8,769 bases of DNA from Methylovirgula sp. (GTDB lineage: Bacteria > Pseudomonadota > Alphaproteobacteria > Rhizobiales > Beijerinckiaceae): assembly GCA_025356505.1 (NCBI GenBank), contig JANXSV010000428.1, positions 1 to 8,769 on the forward strand. The letters are read 5' to 3'. Below the pieces are notes generated by a model. It ran no database searches, was not told the origin of the DNA, and was given only the letters and a program-made list of their open reading frames with translations. The translations under genes and the position numbers were made by a program. Positions within the stretch are counted from its first letter, which is position 1. Every line of letters begins with the position of its first letter. This document shows, one piece after another, positions 1 to 7,770 of this stretch.

Positions 1-651
1 GCATGGCTCACATGGATTTCAATTTTTGTTTCAATGACTGACATTGCGATTTGGGCCAGCCAAAATGGCGGTTACGACAATGCCTCAAATGAGGTCGCAA
101 AACGCTTCCTTCCTGTGCTTCAAGAGATGTTCGCCAAAGGCCCGCAGCTACCGCCTTCGGTCACTTTCGAAGACGTCGCGCAAGTTTTTGCCCATGCTGT
201 TCCTTTTGTCTCGACAGCCATGCAGGTTTTGTTTTTTAGCGTCTGTTTTTGGATGGCAGCGCGCGTGGTTCAAGCTTCCGGGAAGCTAGACAGGGTTTTT
301 CCTTCGATATCCGCTGAGACTTCCCTGCCCCCAGATGTGCTTGCGGTTCTTGCAATTTTCGTGATGCTGCTCGGCACCAGCCTGTTTTTCGGCAGCCAAT
401 CACTCGCGCTCGCATCGGGCATGGTCATCGTTGGGATCGTCACCGCTTTCGCGCTTCAGGGCTTAGCGGTGATCCATTTCACCAGTCGAGCAATACCGCT
501 TCGTGGCGTACTATTGACCATCGTTTATTTTGGCATTGTGTTTTTGAGCCTCTGGCCGCTCGCAATTGCCGCCGGCATCGGTCTTTTCGATGCTTTTCAT
601 CCCCTGCGTCGGAACAACCCCGATGCAGAAGATCCGAAACCCCAAAATTAA
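1..651 (+). CDS. DUF2232-type integral membrane protein, C-terminal part (5' end outside the window)
   Basis: The frame is open from base 1 and ends at TAA 649-651, giving 216 residues of a protein that starts upstream. The first internal ATG (position 34) has no clear ribosome binding site, so it is probably not the true start. Four hydrophobic stretches, each able to span the membrane, lie at about residues 68-88, 112-134, 136-160 and 166-192. A short basic, polar tail follows ([17 protein letters not shown]). Many alphaproteobacteria carry a DUF2232 membrane protein of unknown function between rpsR and rplI. The position 25 nt upstream of rplI and the topology fit that family. The assignment therefore rests on context and hydropathy, not on a recognised catalytic motif. 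No biochemical function can be given. It is probably cotranscribed with rplI. Confidence 0.7.
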   Translation, partial: AWLTWISIFVSMTDIAIWASQNGGYDNASNEVAKRFLPVLQEMFAKGPQLPPSVTFEDVAQVFAHAVPFVSTAMQVLFFSVCFWMAARVVQASGKLDRVFPSISAETSLPPDVLAVLAIFVMLLGTSLFFGSQSLALASGMVIVGIVTAFALQGLAVIHFTSRAIPLRGVLLTIVYFGIVFLSLWPLAIAAGIGLFDAFHPLRRNNPDAEDPKPQN

Positions 652-676
652 AACCCGCATCAAATGGAGAAGTAAA

Positions 677-1246
677 ATGGAAGTTATTTTGTTGGAACGT
701 GTCGCAAAGCTCGGTCAAATGGGCGAACGCGTCAAAGTAAAAGACGGTTTTGCGCGTAATTTTCTCTTGCCGCGCGGCAAGGCACTTCGCGCAACCGAAG
801 GCAATGCCAAGAAGTTCGAAACCCAGCGCGTGACGCTCGAAGCCCGCAATCAGGAACTCAAGACTGCGGCTGTTGCCGTGTCAGAAAAGCTTGACGGCAC
901 AACATACATCATCATCCGTCAGGCTGGTGAAACCGGCCAGCTTTACGGCTCAGTTTCTGCGCGCGACATTGCTGAGGCGATCACTGCCGCAGGTATTGAA
1001 ATTCCGCGTTCGCAGGTTGAACTTGCCACACCGATTAAGAATGTCGGCATTCATACCGTACCTGTGCATTTGCATCCCGAAGTTGAAGTCAAGATCAGCG
1101 TCAACGTTTCGCGTTCCGCTGGTGAAGCCGAACGTCAGGCCAAGGGCGAGGCCATCAACGTGCGTGAGGAAATCACCATGGACGATCTCGGCCTTGAAGT
1201 TGGTAAGGCTTTGGCAGAAGCTGATGGTTCGTTGGGCGATCGCTAG
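677..1246 (+). CDS. rplI: 50S ribosomal protein L9
   Basis: This encodes L9 (189 aa), a large-subunit protein that binds 23S rRNA near the L1 stalk and helps maintain reading frame. The N-terminal RNA-binding domain is clear. It begins [19 protein letters not shown] and continues with the L9 signature: G13, G16, V21, G25, N29, L31-L32 and G35. An alanine- and lysine-rich connecting helix follows at about 40-75, then the C-terminal domain with [16 protein letters not shown] near 87-102. The acidic tail after about residue 150 makes it longer than the E. coli protein (149 aa), which is usual in alphaproteobacteria. The start is ATG 677, preceded by GGAG at 666-669 with 7 nt spacing. An open frame continues upstream to 566 but overlaps the previous gene and is not needed. 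The gene ends an operon closed by the terminator at 1268-1300. Confidence 0.98.
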   Translation: MEVILLERVAKLGQMGERVKVKDGFARNFLLPRGKALRATEGNAKKFETQRVTLEARNQELKTAAVAVSEKLDGTTYIIIRQAGETGQLYGSVSARDIAEAITAAGIEIPRSQVELATPIKNVGIHTVPVHLHPEVEVKISVNVSRSAGEAERQAKGEAINVREEITMDDLGLEVGKALAEADGSLGDR

Positions 1247-1267
1247 ATCTATAAAGTTTTGACAACT

Positions 1268-1300
1268 AAAACAGCTCCGCCCAAAGCGGGGCTGTTTCGA
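1268..1300 (+). terminator. Rho-independent terminator after rplI
   Basis: A 12-bp stem (AAACAGCTCCGC at 1269-1280 with GCGGGGCTGTTT at 1286-1297) closes a 5-nt CCAAA loop. All positions pair, one as a G-U wobble. The U-run is short, formed by the stem's own TTT and the following CGATTT. It lies 22 nt after the rplI stop, so it should end the ribosomal-protein transcript and isolate the TSUP gene downstream. Confidence 0.85.
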
Positions 1301-1340
1301 TTTACAAACACCTTAAGTCCCGTCCCCCACTTACTTGCTC

Positions 1341-1401
1341 GATAAATATATAATTTTAGTAGATTTTTAAAGTTGACATTTCGACACAATTTCAGTCTTT
1401 G
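1341..1401 (+). promoter_or_regulatory. Candidate promoter of the TSUP gene
   Basis: A perfect TTGACA -35 hexamer lies at 1373-1378, behind an AT-rich tract at 1341-1372 that could act as an UP element. At 16-18 nt spacing the -10 is poor (around TCTTTG, 1396-1401), so the assignment rests on the -35 box, the AT-rich tract and the need for a start after the rplI terminator. A TATAAT at 1349-1354 has no matching -35 and is probably just part of the AT-rich stretch. Nothing else is visible in the 1301-1400 gap. Confidence 0.35.
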
Positions 1402-1413
1402 GTGGCTTGTACT

Positions 1414-1417
1414 GGAG
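1414..1417 (+). promoter_or_regulatory. Ribosome binding site that fixes the TSUP start
   Basis: GGAG at 1414-1417 lies 8 nt upstream of ATG 1426. It supports that ATG over the in-frame TTG at 1399, which has no such site and would add nine polar residues (including a Cys) before the first membrane helix. Confidence 0.7.
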
Positions 1418-1425
1418 ATCAGCAA

Positions 1426-2217
1426 ATGTCGTTTCTGACGTCAATAGACCCCCTCTATCCGCTGTCAGGCTTTTTTGTCGGCATGATTGTTGGTTTAACC
1501 GGCGTAGGCGGTGGCTCGCTCATGACCCCCATTCTGGTTTTGCTTTTCGGAATTCACCCCGCCACAGCCGTTGGCACAGACCTGCTCTATGCCGCTGCCA
1601 CTAAGTCAGCCGGGACGCTAATGCATGGCATATCCAGAACCATCAACTGGAAAGTGGTTGGCAGACTGGCTTTGGGATCGATCCCCGCTACAATTTTGAC
1701 AATTTTGTTGTTGCGCACCTTTGGCCTGACAAGCAGCAAAACCTCCGCGACTATTTCCATGTTCCTCGGGATCGCTTTGTTGCTGACATCCCTGTCGCTG
1801 ATTTTTCGCAAGCAAATCCTAAAATTCGCCGCGACAAACTCAGGCCCCGAAAATCCAGTTCGCACCGCAGTTCTGACCATAGCAACAGGCGCTGCTCTGG
1901 GCGCGTTGGTATCGGTGTCCTCCGTGGGCGCAGGGGCACTTGGAGTGACGGCGCTCCTCATCCTATATCCAAAGCTACCAACGGTGCAGATTGTTGGGTC
2001 GGATATCGCTCACGCAGTACCTCTTACGCTCATCGCGGGACTTGGCCACTGGTGGCTCGGCTCGGTCGATTGGATGATGCTGTTTTCACTTCTCATCGGC
2101 TCGCTCCCCGGGATTATTATCGGCAGCAGGCTCGCACCCAGGCTTCCGGACGGCATATTGCGGCCAATTCTGGCGACTGTACTCGCGGTTGTTGGCTTGC
2201 GTCTGCTCTTCGCCTAA
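1426..2217 (+). CDS. TSUP family (TauE/SafE) membrane transport protein
   Basis: This is a 263-residue polytopic inner-membrane protein with about seven or eight hydrophobic helices. It belongs to the TSUP family, whose members move sulfite, sulfoacetate or other sulfur- or carbon-containing anions. The two-fold internal repeat of the family shows. The first half has TGVGGGS (25-31), a conserved Pro (MTP) and AVGTD (48-52). The second half has SVGAGALG (166-173) followed by VGSDIAHAVPL (190-200). The length is typical. The substrate cannot be read from sequence, and no sulfur-metabolism gene is nearby to suggest one. The gene appears monocistronic: a terminator precedes it and 58 bp separate it from trpG, although read-through into trpG is possible. 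It is not a usual neighbour of rplI or trpG and may be a local insertion, but its base composition does not look foreign by eye. Confidence 0.9.
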   Translation: MSFLTSIDPLYPLSGFFVGMIVGLTGVGGGSLMTPILVLLFGIHPATAVGTDLLYAAATKSAGTLMHGISRTINWKVVGRLALGSIPATILTILLLRTFGLTSSKTSATISMFLGIALLLTSLSLIFRKQILKFAATNSGPENPVRTAVLTIATGAALGALVSVSSVGAGALGVTALLILYPKLPTVQIVGSDIAHAVPLTLIAGLGHWWLGSVDWMMLFSLLIGSLPGIIIGSRLAPRLPDGILRPILATVLAVVGLRLLFA

Positions 2218-2275
2218 AAGCTTGACGCCAGACCAAGCACAAGAGACAAGAGTGCTATCCAAAAGGGTATTGGCT

Positions 2276-2893
2276 ATGCGCGTGCTGCTTATCGATAATT
2301 ATGACAGTTTCACTTGGAACCTTGTGCATTACCTTGGATCTCTGGGAGCCGAGGTGGACGTTCATCGTAACGATAAAATCACCGTCGCGCAGGTCATAGC
2401 AGCCAATCCTGATGCTATTGTGCTGTCTCCGGGGCCCTGTACTCCCAAAGAGGCTGGAATATGCCTTGAGTTGATTGAGGCAGTTTCGAAAGACATCCCG
2501 ATATTTGGGGTCTGCCTCGGACATCAAGCTATCGGCGACGCTTTTGGCGGCGATGTCATTCGTGCTCCCTCCCCTATGCATGGTAAAGTGAGTATGATTC
2601 ACCACGAAGCACGTCAGGTCTTCCGGGGTATCAACGGCCCAATTGCAGGTACGCGCTATCATTCCCTCACAGTGGAACCCCGAACCCTGCCTGATGCGCT
2701 GGAAATTACGGCTCGCAGCGATGACGGGGTCATTATGGGCCTGTCACACAAAACTCTGCCGGTGCACGGGGTTCAATTTCACCCGGAAAGCATTTTGTCC
2801 GAACACGGCCACCAGATTCTCCAGAATTTTCTCGACCTTGCTGCTGACTGGAATAAGGCACATGTTCGTGGCGCTGCTCAGGCGCAGGCCTGA
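2276..2893 (+). CDS. trpG: Anthranilate synthase component II (glutamine amidotransferase), possibly also serving as PabA
   Basis: TrpG (205 aa) is the glutaminase subunit that feeds ammonia to TrpE, which converts chorismate to anthranilate. It is a class I glutamine amidotransferase with all key elements visible. The N-terminus is [13 protein letters not shown]. The oxyanion loop SPGPCTP lies near residue 51. The nucleophile elbow GVCLGHQ has Cys80, and FHPES supplies His169 and Glu171, completing the triad. The start is ATG 2276, with AAAGGG ending at 2267 (8 nt spacing). An upstream extension to 2189 would overlap the TSUP gene. The 58-bp gap before it holds a TTGACG (2222-2227) that could be a -35, but has no clear -10, leader peptide or attenuator. 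trpE is not in the window. TrpG and PabA cannot be separated by sequence here, and one protein often serves both pathways. The position before trpD favours the trp name. Confidence 0.95.
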   Translation: MRVLLIDNYDSFTWNLVHYLGSLGAEVDVHRNDKITVAQVIAANPDAIVLSPGPCTPKEAGICLELIEAVSKDIPIFGVCLGHQAIGDAFGGDVIRAPSPMHGKVSMIHHEARQVFRGINGPIAGTRYHSLTVEPRTLPDALEITARSDDGVIMGLSHKTLPVHGVQFHPESILSEHGHQILQNFLDLAADWNKAHVRGAAQAQA

Positions 2894-2895
2894 AC

Positions 2896-3912
2896 ATGGA
2901 AGGGTTTAAACCACTCATCGCCAAGGTGGCTGCGGGTTCAAGCCTGACACGCTCAGAGAGCGAGTTGGCCTTCGACACAATTTTATCGGGGCAAGTCACG
3001 CCGGCTCAGCTTGGCGGGTTTCTCATGTCGCTGCGCACGCGCGGAGAAACCATTGACGAAATTTCCGGCGCGGTGGCTGCCATGCGCGCAAAAATGCTGC
3101 GCGTTGAGGCTCCGGAAAACGCAATCGATGTCGTTGGAACCGGGGGTGATGGCGCGGGTTCGCACAATGTATCAACCCTCGCGGCCCTCATCGTTGCGGC
3201 CTGCGGCGTGCCTGTAGCAAAACATGGTAATCGCGCCGCTTCGAGCAAATCCGGCTCTTCGGACATACTCACGGCGCTGGGCGTGAAAATAGGCATCACG
3301 CCGGAAGCCGTAGCGCACTGCCTGAGCGCTGCAGGAATTGGTTTCATGATGGCGCAAACGCACCATGCAGCTATGCGCCATGTCGGCCCGGTGCGTAGTG
3401 AGCTTGGAACGCGCACCATTTTCAATCTGCTTGGCCCGCTCTCAAACCCTGCGGGAGTCAAACGCCAATTGCTCGGCGTTTATTCGAGCATATGGCTTGA
3501 ACCGCTCGCAAATGTGCTAAAAAACCTCGGGTCGCAGCGGGTCTGGCTAGTTCACGGTTCGGATGGCTTAGACGAAATCACCACAACAGGCCCGACAAAA
3601 GTCGTGGCGCTGGAAAACGGCACTATACGTTCCTTTCAGATTGCGCCTTCCGACGTGGGGCTGGCCGTTGCAACTTCCGAAGATCTAAAAGGCGGCGATC
3701 CGGATTTTAATGCGGCGGCTTTGAGAGCCGTTGTTACCGGCGCAAAAAATGCTTATCGTGATATCGCGGTTTTCAATGCCGCAGCGACACTCGTCGTTGC
3801 TCAAAGGGCTGAAACATTGCAAGAGGGCGTTGCTTATGCACAACATGCCCTCGACAACGGCAAGGTTAGCATAACGCTCGAAAAGCTGATTTTGGCCTCA
3901 AACAAGGACTAA
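2896..3912 (+). CDS. trpD: Anthranilate phosphoribosyltransferase
   Basis: TrpD (338 aa, normal length) transfers phosphoribose from PRPP to anthranilate, the second step of the tryptophan branch, in the cytoplasm. The N-terminal helical domain includes [15 protein letters not shown], near 37-51. The PRPP-binding glycine loop VGTGGDG lies at 80-86. KHGNR at 109-113 is followed by the SSKSGSSD segment that contacts phosphate and anthranilate. [20 protein letters not shown] (about 155-174) is the strongly conserved central motif. SDGLDEI, near 223-229, carries the acidic pair for the second metal ion. No key residue is missing. The ATG is 2 nt after the trpG stop, so translation is probably coupled. 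The gene is 1 nt upstream of trpC. Confidence 0.98.
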   Translation: MEGFKPLIAKVAAGSSLTRSESELAFDTILSGQVTPAQLGGFLMSLRTRGETIDEISGAVAAMRAKMLRVEAPENAIDVVGTGGDGAGSHNVSTLAALIVAACGVPVAKHGNRAASSKSGSSDILTALGVKIGITPEAVAHCLSAAGIGFMMAQTHHAAMRHVGPVRSELGTRTIFNLLGPLSNPAGVKRQLLGVYSSIWLEPLANVLKNLGSQRVWLVHGSDGLDEITTTGPTKVVALENGTIRSFQIAPSDVGLAVATSEDLKGGDPDFNAAALRAVVTGAKNAYRDIAVFNAAATLVVAQRAETLQEGVAYAQHALDNGKVSITLEKLILASNKD

Positions 3913-3913
3913 A

Positions 3914-4711
3914 ATGCCGGATATCCTGCTTAAGATTGAAAGTTACAAACGTCGGGAAATTTCAGCGGCAAAGGTCCGTATGCCTTTCCATGCGTTGGAG
4001 CGTAAAGCGCACGAGCAATCTCCTCCGCGCGGGTTCGTCAAAGCCCTTGAGACAAAGCTGAACTCAGGCTCTTATGCGCTGATCGCCGAGATCAAGAAAG
4101 CCAGCCCTTCAAAGGGTTTAATCCGCGCGGACTTTGATCCACCGCAGCTCGCCAAAGCCTATGAGGCGGGAGGCGCTGCCTGCCTCTCGGTTCTTACTGA
4201 CGAGCCAAGTTTTCAAGGAAAACCGGAATATCTCACGCAAGCCAGAGCAGCAAGCCACTTACCTGCGTTGCGCAAGGACTTTTTATTCGAGCCCTATCAG
4301 GTTTTTGAGGCGCGAGCCTGGGGTGCGGATTGCATTTTGATCATCATGGCCTGCGTCGATGACGACGAAGCAAAGGCGCTGAACAAGGCCGCCCATGACC
4401 TTGCTCTCGACGTTTTGGTTGAAGTACACAACGAAAAAGAGCTTGATCGTGCTCTGCGTCTGGAAACTCGGCTCATAGGCATTAACAATCGTGATTTACG
4501 TAGCTTTGAAGTCTCGCTTGATGTTTCTGAACGCCTTAAATCACGCATCCCGAGGGGGCATATCGTCGTTTCCGAGAGCGGCATTTTCGGTCATGCCGAT
4601 TGCAGCCGCCTTGCCGCAAGCGACATCCGCACTTTCCTTGTCGGAGAAAGTCTGATGCGGCAAAGCGATGTTGCTGCCGCAACCCGTACGCTTCTGACCG
4701 GCTTGTCATGA
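3914..4711 (+). CDS. trpC: Indole-3-glycerol phosphate synthase
   Basis: TrpC (265 aa) closes the ring of the deoxyribulose anthranilate intermediate to give indole-3-glycerol phosphate. It is a monofunctional TIM barrel without the TrpF fusion seen in enterics. The catalytic set is complete: [10 protein letters not shown] (59-68) with Lys61, RKDF (120-123) with Lys121, VEVH with Glu170, INNRD (190-194) and SESG (220-223) with Glu221. LVGESLMR near the end forms the last phosphate-binding loop. The ATG follows the trpD stop by 1 nt and has AAGGA at 3904-3908 (5 nt spacing). The last codons overlap the moaC start (ATGA, 4708-4711), tying tryptophan synthesis to molybdenum cofactor synthesis in one transcript. 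Confidence 0.98.
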   Translation: MPDILLKIESYKRREISAAKVRMPFHALERKAHEQSPPRGFVKALETKLNSGSYALIAEIKKASPSKGLIRADFDPPQLAKAYEAGGAACLSVLTDEPSFQGKPEYLTQARAASHLPALRKDFLFEPYQVFEARAWGADCILIIMACVDDDEAKALNKAAHDLALDVLVEVHNEKELDRALRLETRLIGINNRDLRSFEVSLDVSERLKSRIPRGHIVVSESGIFGHADCSRLAASDIRTFLVGESLMRQSDVAAATRTLLTGLS

Positions 4712-5184
4712 GCGAACTCACCCATCTGAAGGAAACGGGTGAAGCGCATATGGTTGATGTTGGTGAGAAAGACACCACCCACCGCAGCGCTACAGCCAGA
4801 GGCCATGTGGTGATGACCCATGCCACGCTAGCCTTAGTCAAATCCGGCAATGCTAAAAAGGGCGATGTACTGGGAACTGCGCGCTTGGCCGGAATTATGG
4901 CCGCCAAAAAAACCCATGATCTTATTCCCCTTTGCCACCCGCTCATGATCACGAAAGTGTCGGTGGACATCGAAATTGATGAAAAATTGCCGGGACTCAT
5001 TGTCGCCGCAACGGTCAAGGTGTGCGGCCAAACCGGTGTGGAAATGGAAGCACTGACCGCAGTCGCGGTCGCCTGTCTGACGATTTACGATATGGTCAAG
5101 GCGGCCGACAAAGGCATGCGCATTGAGGGCATTCATCTTGTTGAAAAACTGGGTGGCAAGTCAGGCCATTGGCTGGCGCCATGA
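4708..5184 (+). CDS. moaC: Cyclic pyranopterin monophosphate synthase
   Basis: MoaC (158 aa) converts the 3',8-cyclo-GTP product of MoaA to cyclic pyranopterin monophosphate, the first stable intermediate of the molybdenum cofactor. The family pattern is present almost residue for residue with E. coli numbering. HMVDV follows the start region. GTARLAGI and [15 protein letters not shown] carry His77. GVEMEAL carries Glu112, and YDMVK carries Asp128 and Lys131. The family forms a hexamer of dimers. The start is ATG 4708, overlapping the trpC stop by 4 nt. There is no strong Shine-Dalgarno site, which fits termination-reinitiation. A longer frame from 4600 lies inside trpC and encodes an unconvincing Arg/Cys-rich extension. 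moaA is not in the window. Confidence 0.98.
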   Translation: MSELTHLKETGEAHMVDVGEKDTTHRSATARGHVVMTHATLALVKSGNAKKGDVLGTARLAGIMAAKKTHDLIPLCHPLMITKVSVDIEIDEKLPGLIVAATVKVCGQTGVEMEALTAVAVACLTIYDMVKAADKGMRIEGIHLVEKLGGKSGHWLAP

Positions 5185-6398
5185 AGCGGCATTCTAATCT
5201 CCTTGCCGTAGAAGAAGCACTCGTGCGCATTCTTGACCTTGGCTCCTACGCCAAGACTACTGAATTTGTACCTCTCTGGAACGCGCAGGGTCGCATCCTG
5301 AGCGCGGATTTGCATTCGAAGCGTACACAACCGCCGTTTGATTCGTCCGCCATGGACGGCTATGCGGTGAGGCACCAGGACATTACCTCTGCGCCTGCGA
5401 AGTTGACACTGATTGGAGAAAGTGCCGCCGGCCATAGCTTTTCAGGCACTGTAGGCCCGAATGAATGTGTGCGGATTTTTACAGGCGCTCCGGTGCCTGC
5501 TGGCGCGGACACCGTGATCCTCCAAGAAAATGTCGCGCGCTCATACGACCACGTTTCTGTGCTCGACCCGGAACCGCTCGGTCGTCATATACGTGTCGCC
5601 GGTTTGGATTTTTCAACAGGTGATGTGCTGCTGAAATCAGGGACTTGCCTGCAAAGCCGCGAGCTTGGCCTCGCCGCCGCGATTGATATGGCAAAGGTGC
5701 CTGTTGTGCGGCGTCCAAGGGTTGGGATCTTGGCAACAGGCGACGAACTCGCTTTTCCTGGAGAGTCTCAGAGCAGCGACCAGATCATTTGTTCCAACAG
5801 TTTTTCCGTGGCAGCGCTTGTACGCGAAGCCGGTGGCGAAGCCATAAATCTGGGAATCGCGCGCGATAACTTTACCGATCTCGAAGCGGGAATTCGACGC
5901 GCAGTTTCGGAAAATATCGATGTTCTGGTAACGCTCGGCGGTGCCTCCGTTGGCGATCACGATCTGGTTCAAAAAGCTCTGGCGGCCGAAGGCATGCAGC
6001 TCAGTTTTTGGCAAATCGCAATGCGTCCCGGCAAACCGCTTATGCACGGTCATCTTGGAACCACCCGTATTCTCGGCCTGCCGGGAAATCCGGTTGCCTC
6101 ATATGTGTGCGCCAAATTGTTTTTGCAGCCACTCCTGCGCGCTTTGACCGGTGAGACCCATAGCGAAGACATTTTTCAATCCACCGCCGTTCTTGGGGAG
6201 TCCGTAGCGGCAAACGATCATCGTCAGGATTATTTGCGCGCCACCCTCGTGCCGGGCGATCCACCCGTGGCTACAGCGTTTCCAGTTCAGGATTCGTCTA
6301 TGCTAAGTACCCTTGCCGCGGCGCAATGTCTGATTGTGCGTGCGCCGGATGCGCCCGCAAGCAAAAAAGGCGAAGTCTGCCGAATTATAAGACTGTAG
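5181..6398 (+). CDS. moeA: Molybdopterin molybdenumtransferase
   Basis: MoeA (405 aa, normal length) inserts molybdate into adenylylated molybdopterin in the last step of basic Moco synthesis. Domain order is standard. The N-terminal part has [13 protein letters not shown] with Asp59. The [13 protein letters not shown] motif follows near 97-109. The MoCF (MogA-like) domain starts with [11 protein letters not shown] (Asp188, Glu189). It continues with [11 protein letters not shown] (251-261), MRPGKPL (281-287) and LPGNP (300-304). The C-terminal beta domain ends in RIIRL. The start is ATG 5181, inside the moaC stop (ATGA overlap). An in-frame TTG at 5169 would add only four residues and lacks a binding site. 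It is probably the last gene of the trpG-moeA operon. In many alphaproteobacteria lexA follows moeA; here it does not. Confidence 0.98.
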   Translation: MKRHSNLLAVEEALVRILDLGSYAKTTEFVPLWNAQGRILSADLHSKRTQPPFDSSAMDGYAVRHQDITSAPAKLTLIGESAAGHSFSGTVGPNECVRIFTGAPVPAGADTVILQENVARSYDHVSVLDPEPLGRHIRVAGLDFSTGDVLLKSGTCLQSRELGLAAAIDMAKVPVVRRPRVGILATGDELAFPGESQSSDQIICSNSFSVAALVREAGGEAINLGIARDNFTDLEAGIRRAVSENIDVLVTLGGASVGDHDLVQKALAAEGMQLSFWQIAMRPGKPLMHGHLGTTRILGLPGNPVASYVCAKLFLQPLLRALTGETHSEDIFQSTAVLGESVAANDHRQDYLRATLVPGDPPVATAFPVQDSSMLSTLAAAQCLIVRAPDAPASKKGEVCRIIRL

Positions 6399-6417
6399 TG
6401 CTACCGCACCACATGGG

Positions 6418-6444
6418 CATGGTTTCAAATTATGCGAAACTGTG
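6418..6444 (+). promoter_or_regulatory. Inverted repeat between moeA and puuD (operator or weak hairpin)
   Basis: CATGGTTTC (6418-6426) faces GAAACTGTG (6436-6444) across a 9-nt AT-rich spacer. Seven of nine positions are symmetric in DNA. In RNA all nine pair, two as G-U. No U-run follows, so a terminator is unlikely. It sits about 70 bp upstream of puuD, where an operator could be. The rest of the 115-bp gap (6399-6513) has a -10-like GATAAT at 6481-6486 without a matching -35, and the puuD binding site AGGCAGGA (6501-6508). Confidence 0.3.
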
Positions 6445-6513
6445 GAGCATGGCACACAAGATGCATTTTAGAATTGATCTGATAATATTCGTCAGCTTTT
6501 AGGCAGGACCCCG

Positions 6514-7722
6514 ATGATATTGATCCCTATCCTCACCGAGTGGCTGAATTTCGCAGTGCGCTGGCTGCATGTCATTGCCGGAATTGCCTGGATCGGCAGC
6601 TCATTTTATTTTGTTCACCTCGATTTGAGCCTCCGCCCGCGCAGCCATCTGCCAGAAGGTGCCTATGGTGAAGCGTGGCAGGTACACGGCGGCGGCTTTT
6701 ACAATATGGTCAAATATTTGGTTGCCCCGTCGCAAATGCCCGATCACCTGACATGGTTTAAGTGGGAGGCCTACACGACCTGGCTTTCCGGGTTTTCGCT
6801 GCTGGTGCTAATGTATTATTTGAACGCCAATCTTTACTTGATTGATCGTTCGGTTCTAGCCTTATCGCCCCTGAAGGCTGTGTTCATTTCAGTTGGCGGA
6901 TTGGCTCTGGGGTGGGTTATTTACGATCAACTTTGCCGGTCGCGCCTTGCCCGCAGCGATCTTGCATTGGCCCTGACCGGGTTCGCGTTTCTTATCGTCC
7001 TAAGCTACGGCTTCAACCACATTTTTAGTGGTCGCGGAGCTTTCATGCAGATGGGTGCCCTGATCGGCACAATGATGGTGGCTAACGTCTTTTTGGTCAT
7101 CATGCCAAACCAGCGCATCGTCGTTGCGGCGCTTTTACGCGGCGAAAAGCCAGACCCCCGCCTTGGCGCAATCGCCAAGCAGCGTTCGCTCCACAACAAC
7201 TATCTCACCTTGCCTGTAGTCTTTGTCATGATCGGCAATCATTACCCTCTGGCCTTCGCCACATCTTACAGCTGGGCCATTCTTGCCCTGGTCATTATCC
7301 TCGGCACGAGTATCCGGCACGCATTTAACACCATGCACAAAACAGAATCGATGCCCTTGTGGCCTTGGTTCATCGCTGCTCAATGCTTTTTGGCAATCGT
7401 GGCGCTAAGCGCATTCGGCAGTTCAGCACAGGCGCAAGCACAAGCTGCCCCTTCGGTTAAGGTGGCCTTTTCCGACGTTACCAATGTGGTCTCAAGCCGG
7501 TGCAGCATGTGCCACGCTGAGGTTCCTGTATGGGAAGGTATCCACGCCGCACCAAAAGGTGTAAAGCTGGATACGCCGGAGCATATTGCTCAGCATCTGC
7601 ACGAAATTGGCGTTCAAGCTGGGCTCTCGCATGCCATGCCCCCAGGCAATCTTACCGAAATCACCCCCGAAGAGCGTCAAGTGCTTGTTGATGCGCTGGT
7701 TTTGGGCGTGAAACTCGACTAG
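6514..7722 (+). CDS. puuD: Membrane-bound urate oxidase (hydroxylase) with C-terminal cytochrome c domain
   Basis: The 402-residue protein matches the PuuD family, described from Agrobacterium-type bacteria as an integral-membrane cytochrome c urate oxidase (formerly DUF989). It converts urate to 5-hydroxyisourate and passes electrons to its own heme c rather than making peroxide. The N-terminal urate-oxidase domain (1-302) has about eight membrane helices and opens with WLNFAVRWLHVIAGIAWIGS (His19). HGGGFYNMVKYLVAP near 58-72 and KQRSLHNNYLTLPVVFVMI near 224-242 are other notable segments. A short Ala/Gln linker (305-312) leads to the cytochrome c domain. There CSMCH (330-334) binds heme and Met375 in SHAMPPGN is the likely axial ligand. 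ATG 6514 has AGGA at 6505-6508. No HIU hydrolase, OHCU decarboxylase or allantoinase gene is nearby. It probably has its own promoter and may be cotranscribed with dat. Confidence 0.92.
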   Translation: MILIPILTEWLNFAVRWLHVIAGIAWIGSSFYFVHLDLSLRPRSHLPEGAYGEAWQVHGGGFYNMVKYLVAPSQMPDHLTWFKWEAYTTWLSGFSLLVLMYYLNANLYLIDRSVLALSPLKAVFISVGGLALGWVIYDQLCRSRLARSDLALALTGFAFLIVLSYGFNHIFSGRGAFMQMGALIGTMMVANVFLVIMPNQRIVVAALLRGEKPDPRLGAIAKQRSLHNNYLTLPVVFVMIGNHYPLAFATSYSWAILALVIILGTSIRHAFNTMHKTESMPLWPWFIAAQCFLAIVALSAFGSSAQAQAQAAPSVKVAFSDVTNVVSSRCSMCHAEVPVWEGIHAAPKGVKLDTPEHIAQHLHEIGVQAGLSHAMPPGNLTEITPEERQVLVDALVLGVKLD

Positions 7723-7760
7723 ACACATGCTTGGCCGAAGCGGCGACTTGAACTTAGTCT

Positions 7761-7764
7761 GGAG
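7761..7764 (+). promoter_or_regulatory. Ribosome binding site that fixes a GTG start for dat
   Basis: GGAG at 7761-7764 lies 6 nt upstream of GTG 7771, which opens the reading frame at the N-terminus expected for the family. The nearby ATG 7767 is in another frame, only 2 nt from the site, and stops after 10 codons. Confidence 0.75.
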
Positions 7765-7770
7765 CGATGC

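Noticed and set aside
1249..1264. TTGACA at 1259-1264 as a promoter
   Set aside because: It runs into the rplI terminator hairpin, which would stop or disrupt such a transcript at once, and no -10 is evident.
1349..1354. Perfect TATAAT as the TSUP -10 box
   Set aside because: No -35-like hexamer is found 15-19 nt upstream; the sequence there is C-rich. It may only reflect the AT-rich tract.
1399..1425. Upstream TTG start for the TSUP gene
   Set aside because: No ribosome binding site; ATG 1426 has GGAG at a good distance and begins just before the first membrane helix.
2218..2275. trp attenuator or leader peptide before trpG
   Set aside because: The gap is 58 bp with no Trp-rich short frame and no pair of alternative hairpins.
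3006..3461. Minus-strand open frame of 151 codons inside trpD
   Set aside because: It lies wholly opposite a well-supported trpD, has no recognisable family features and no clear ribosome binding site; it is a shadow of trpD codon use.
4536..5018. Minus-strand open frame of 160 codons across trpC and moaC
   Set aside because: It is antisense to two certain genes and its translation shows no coherent domain.
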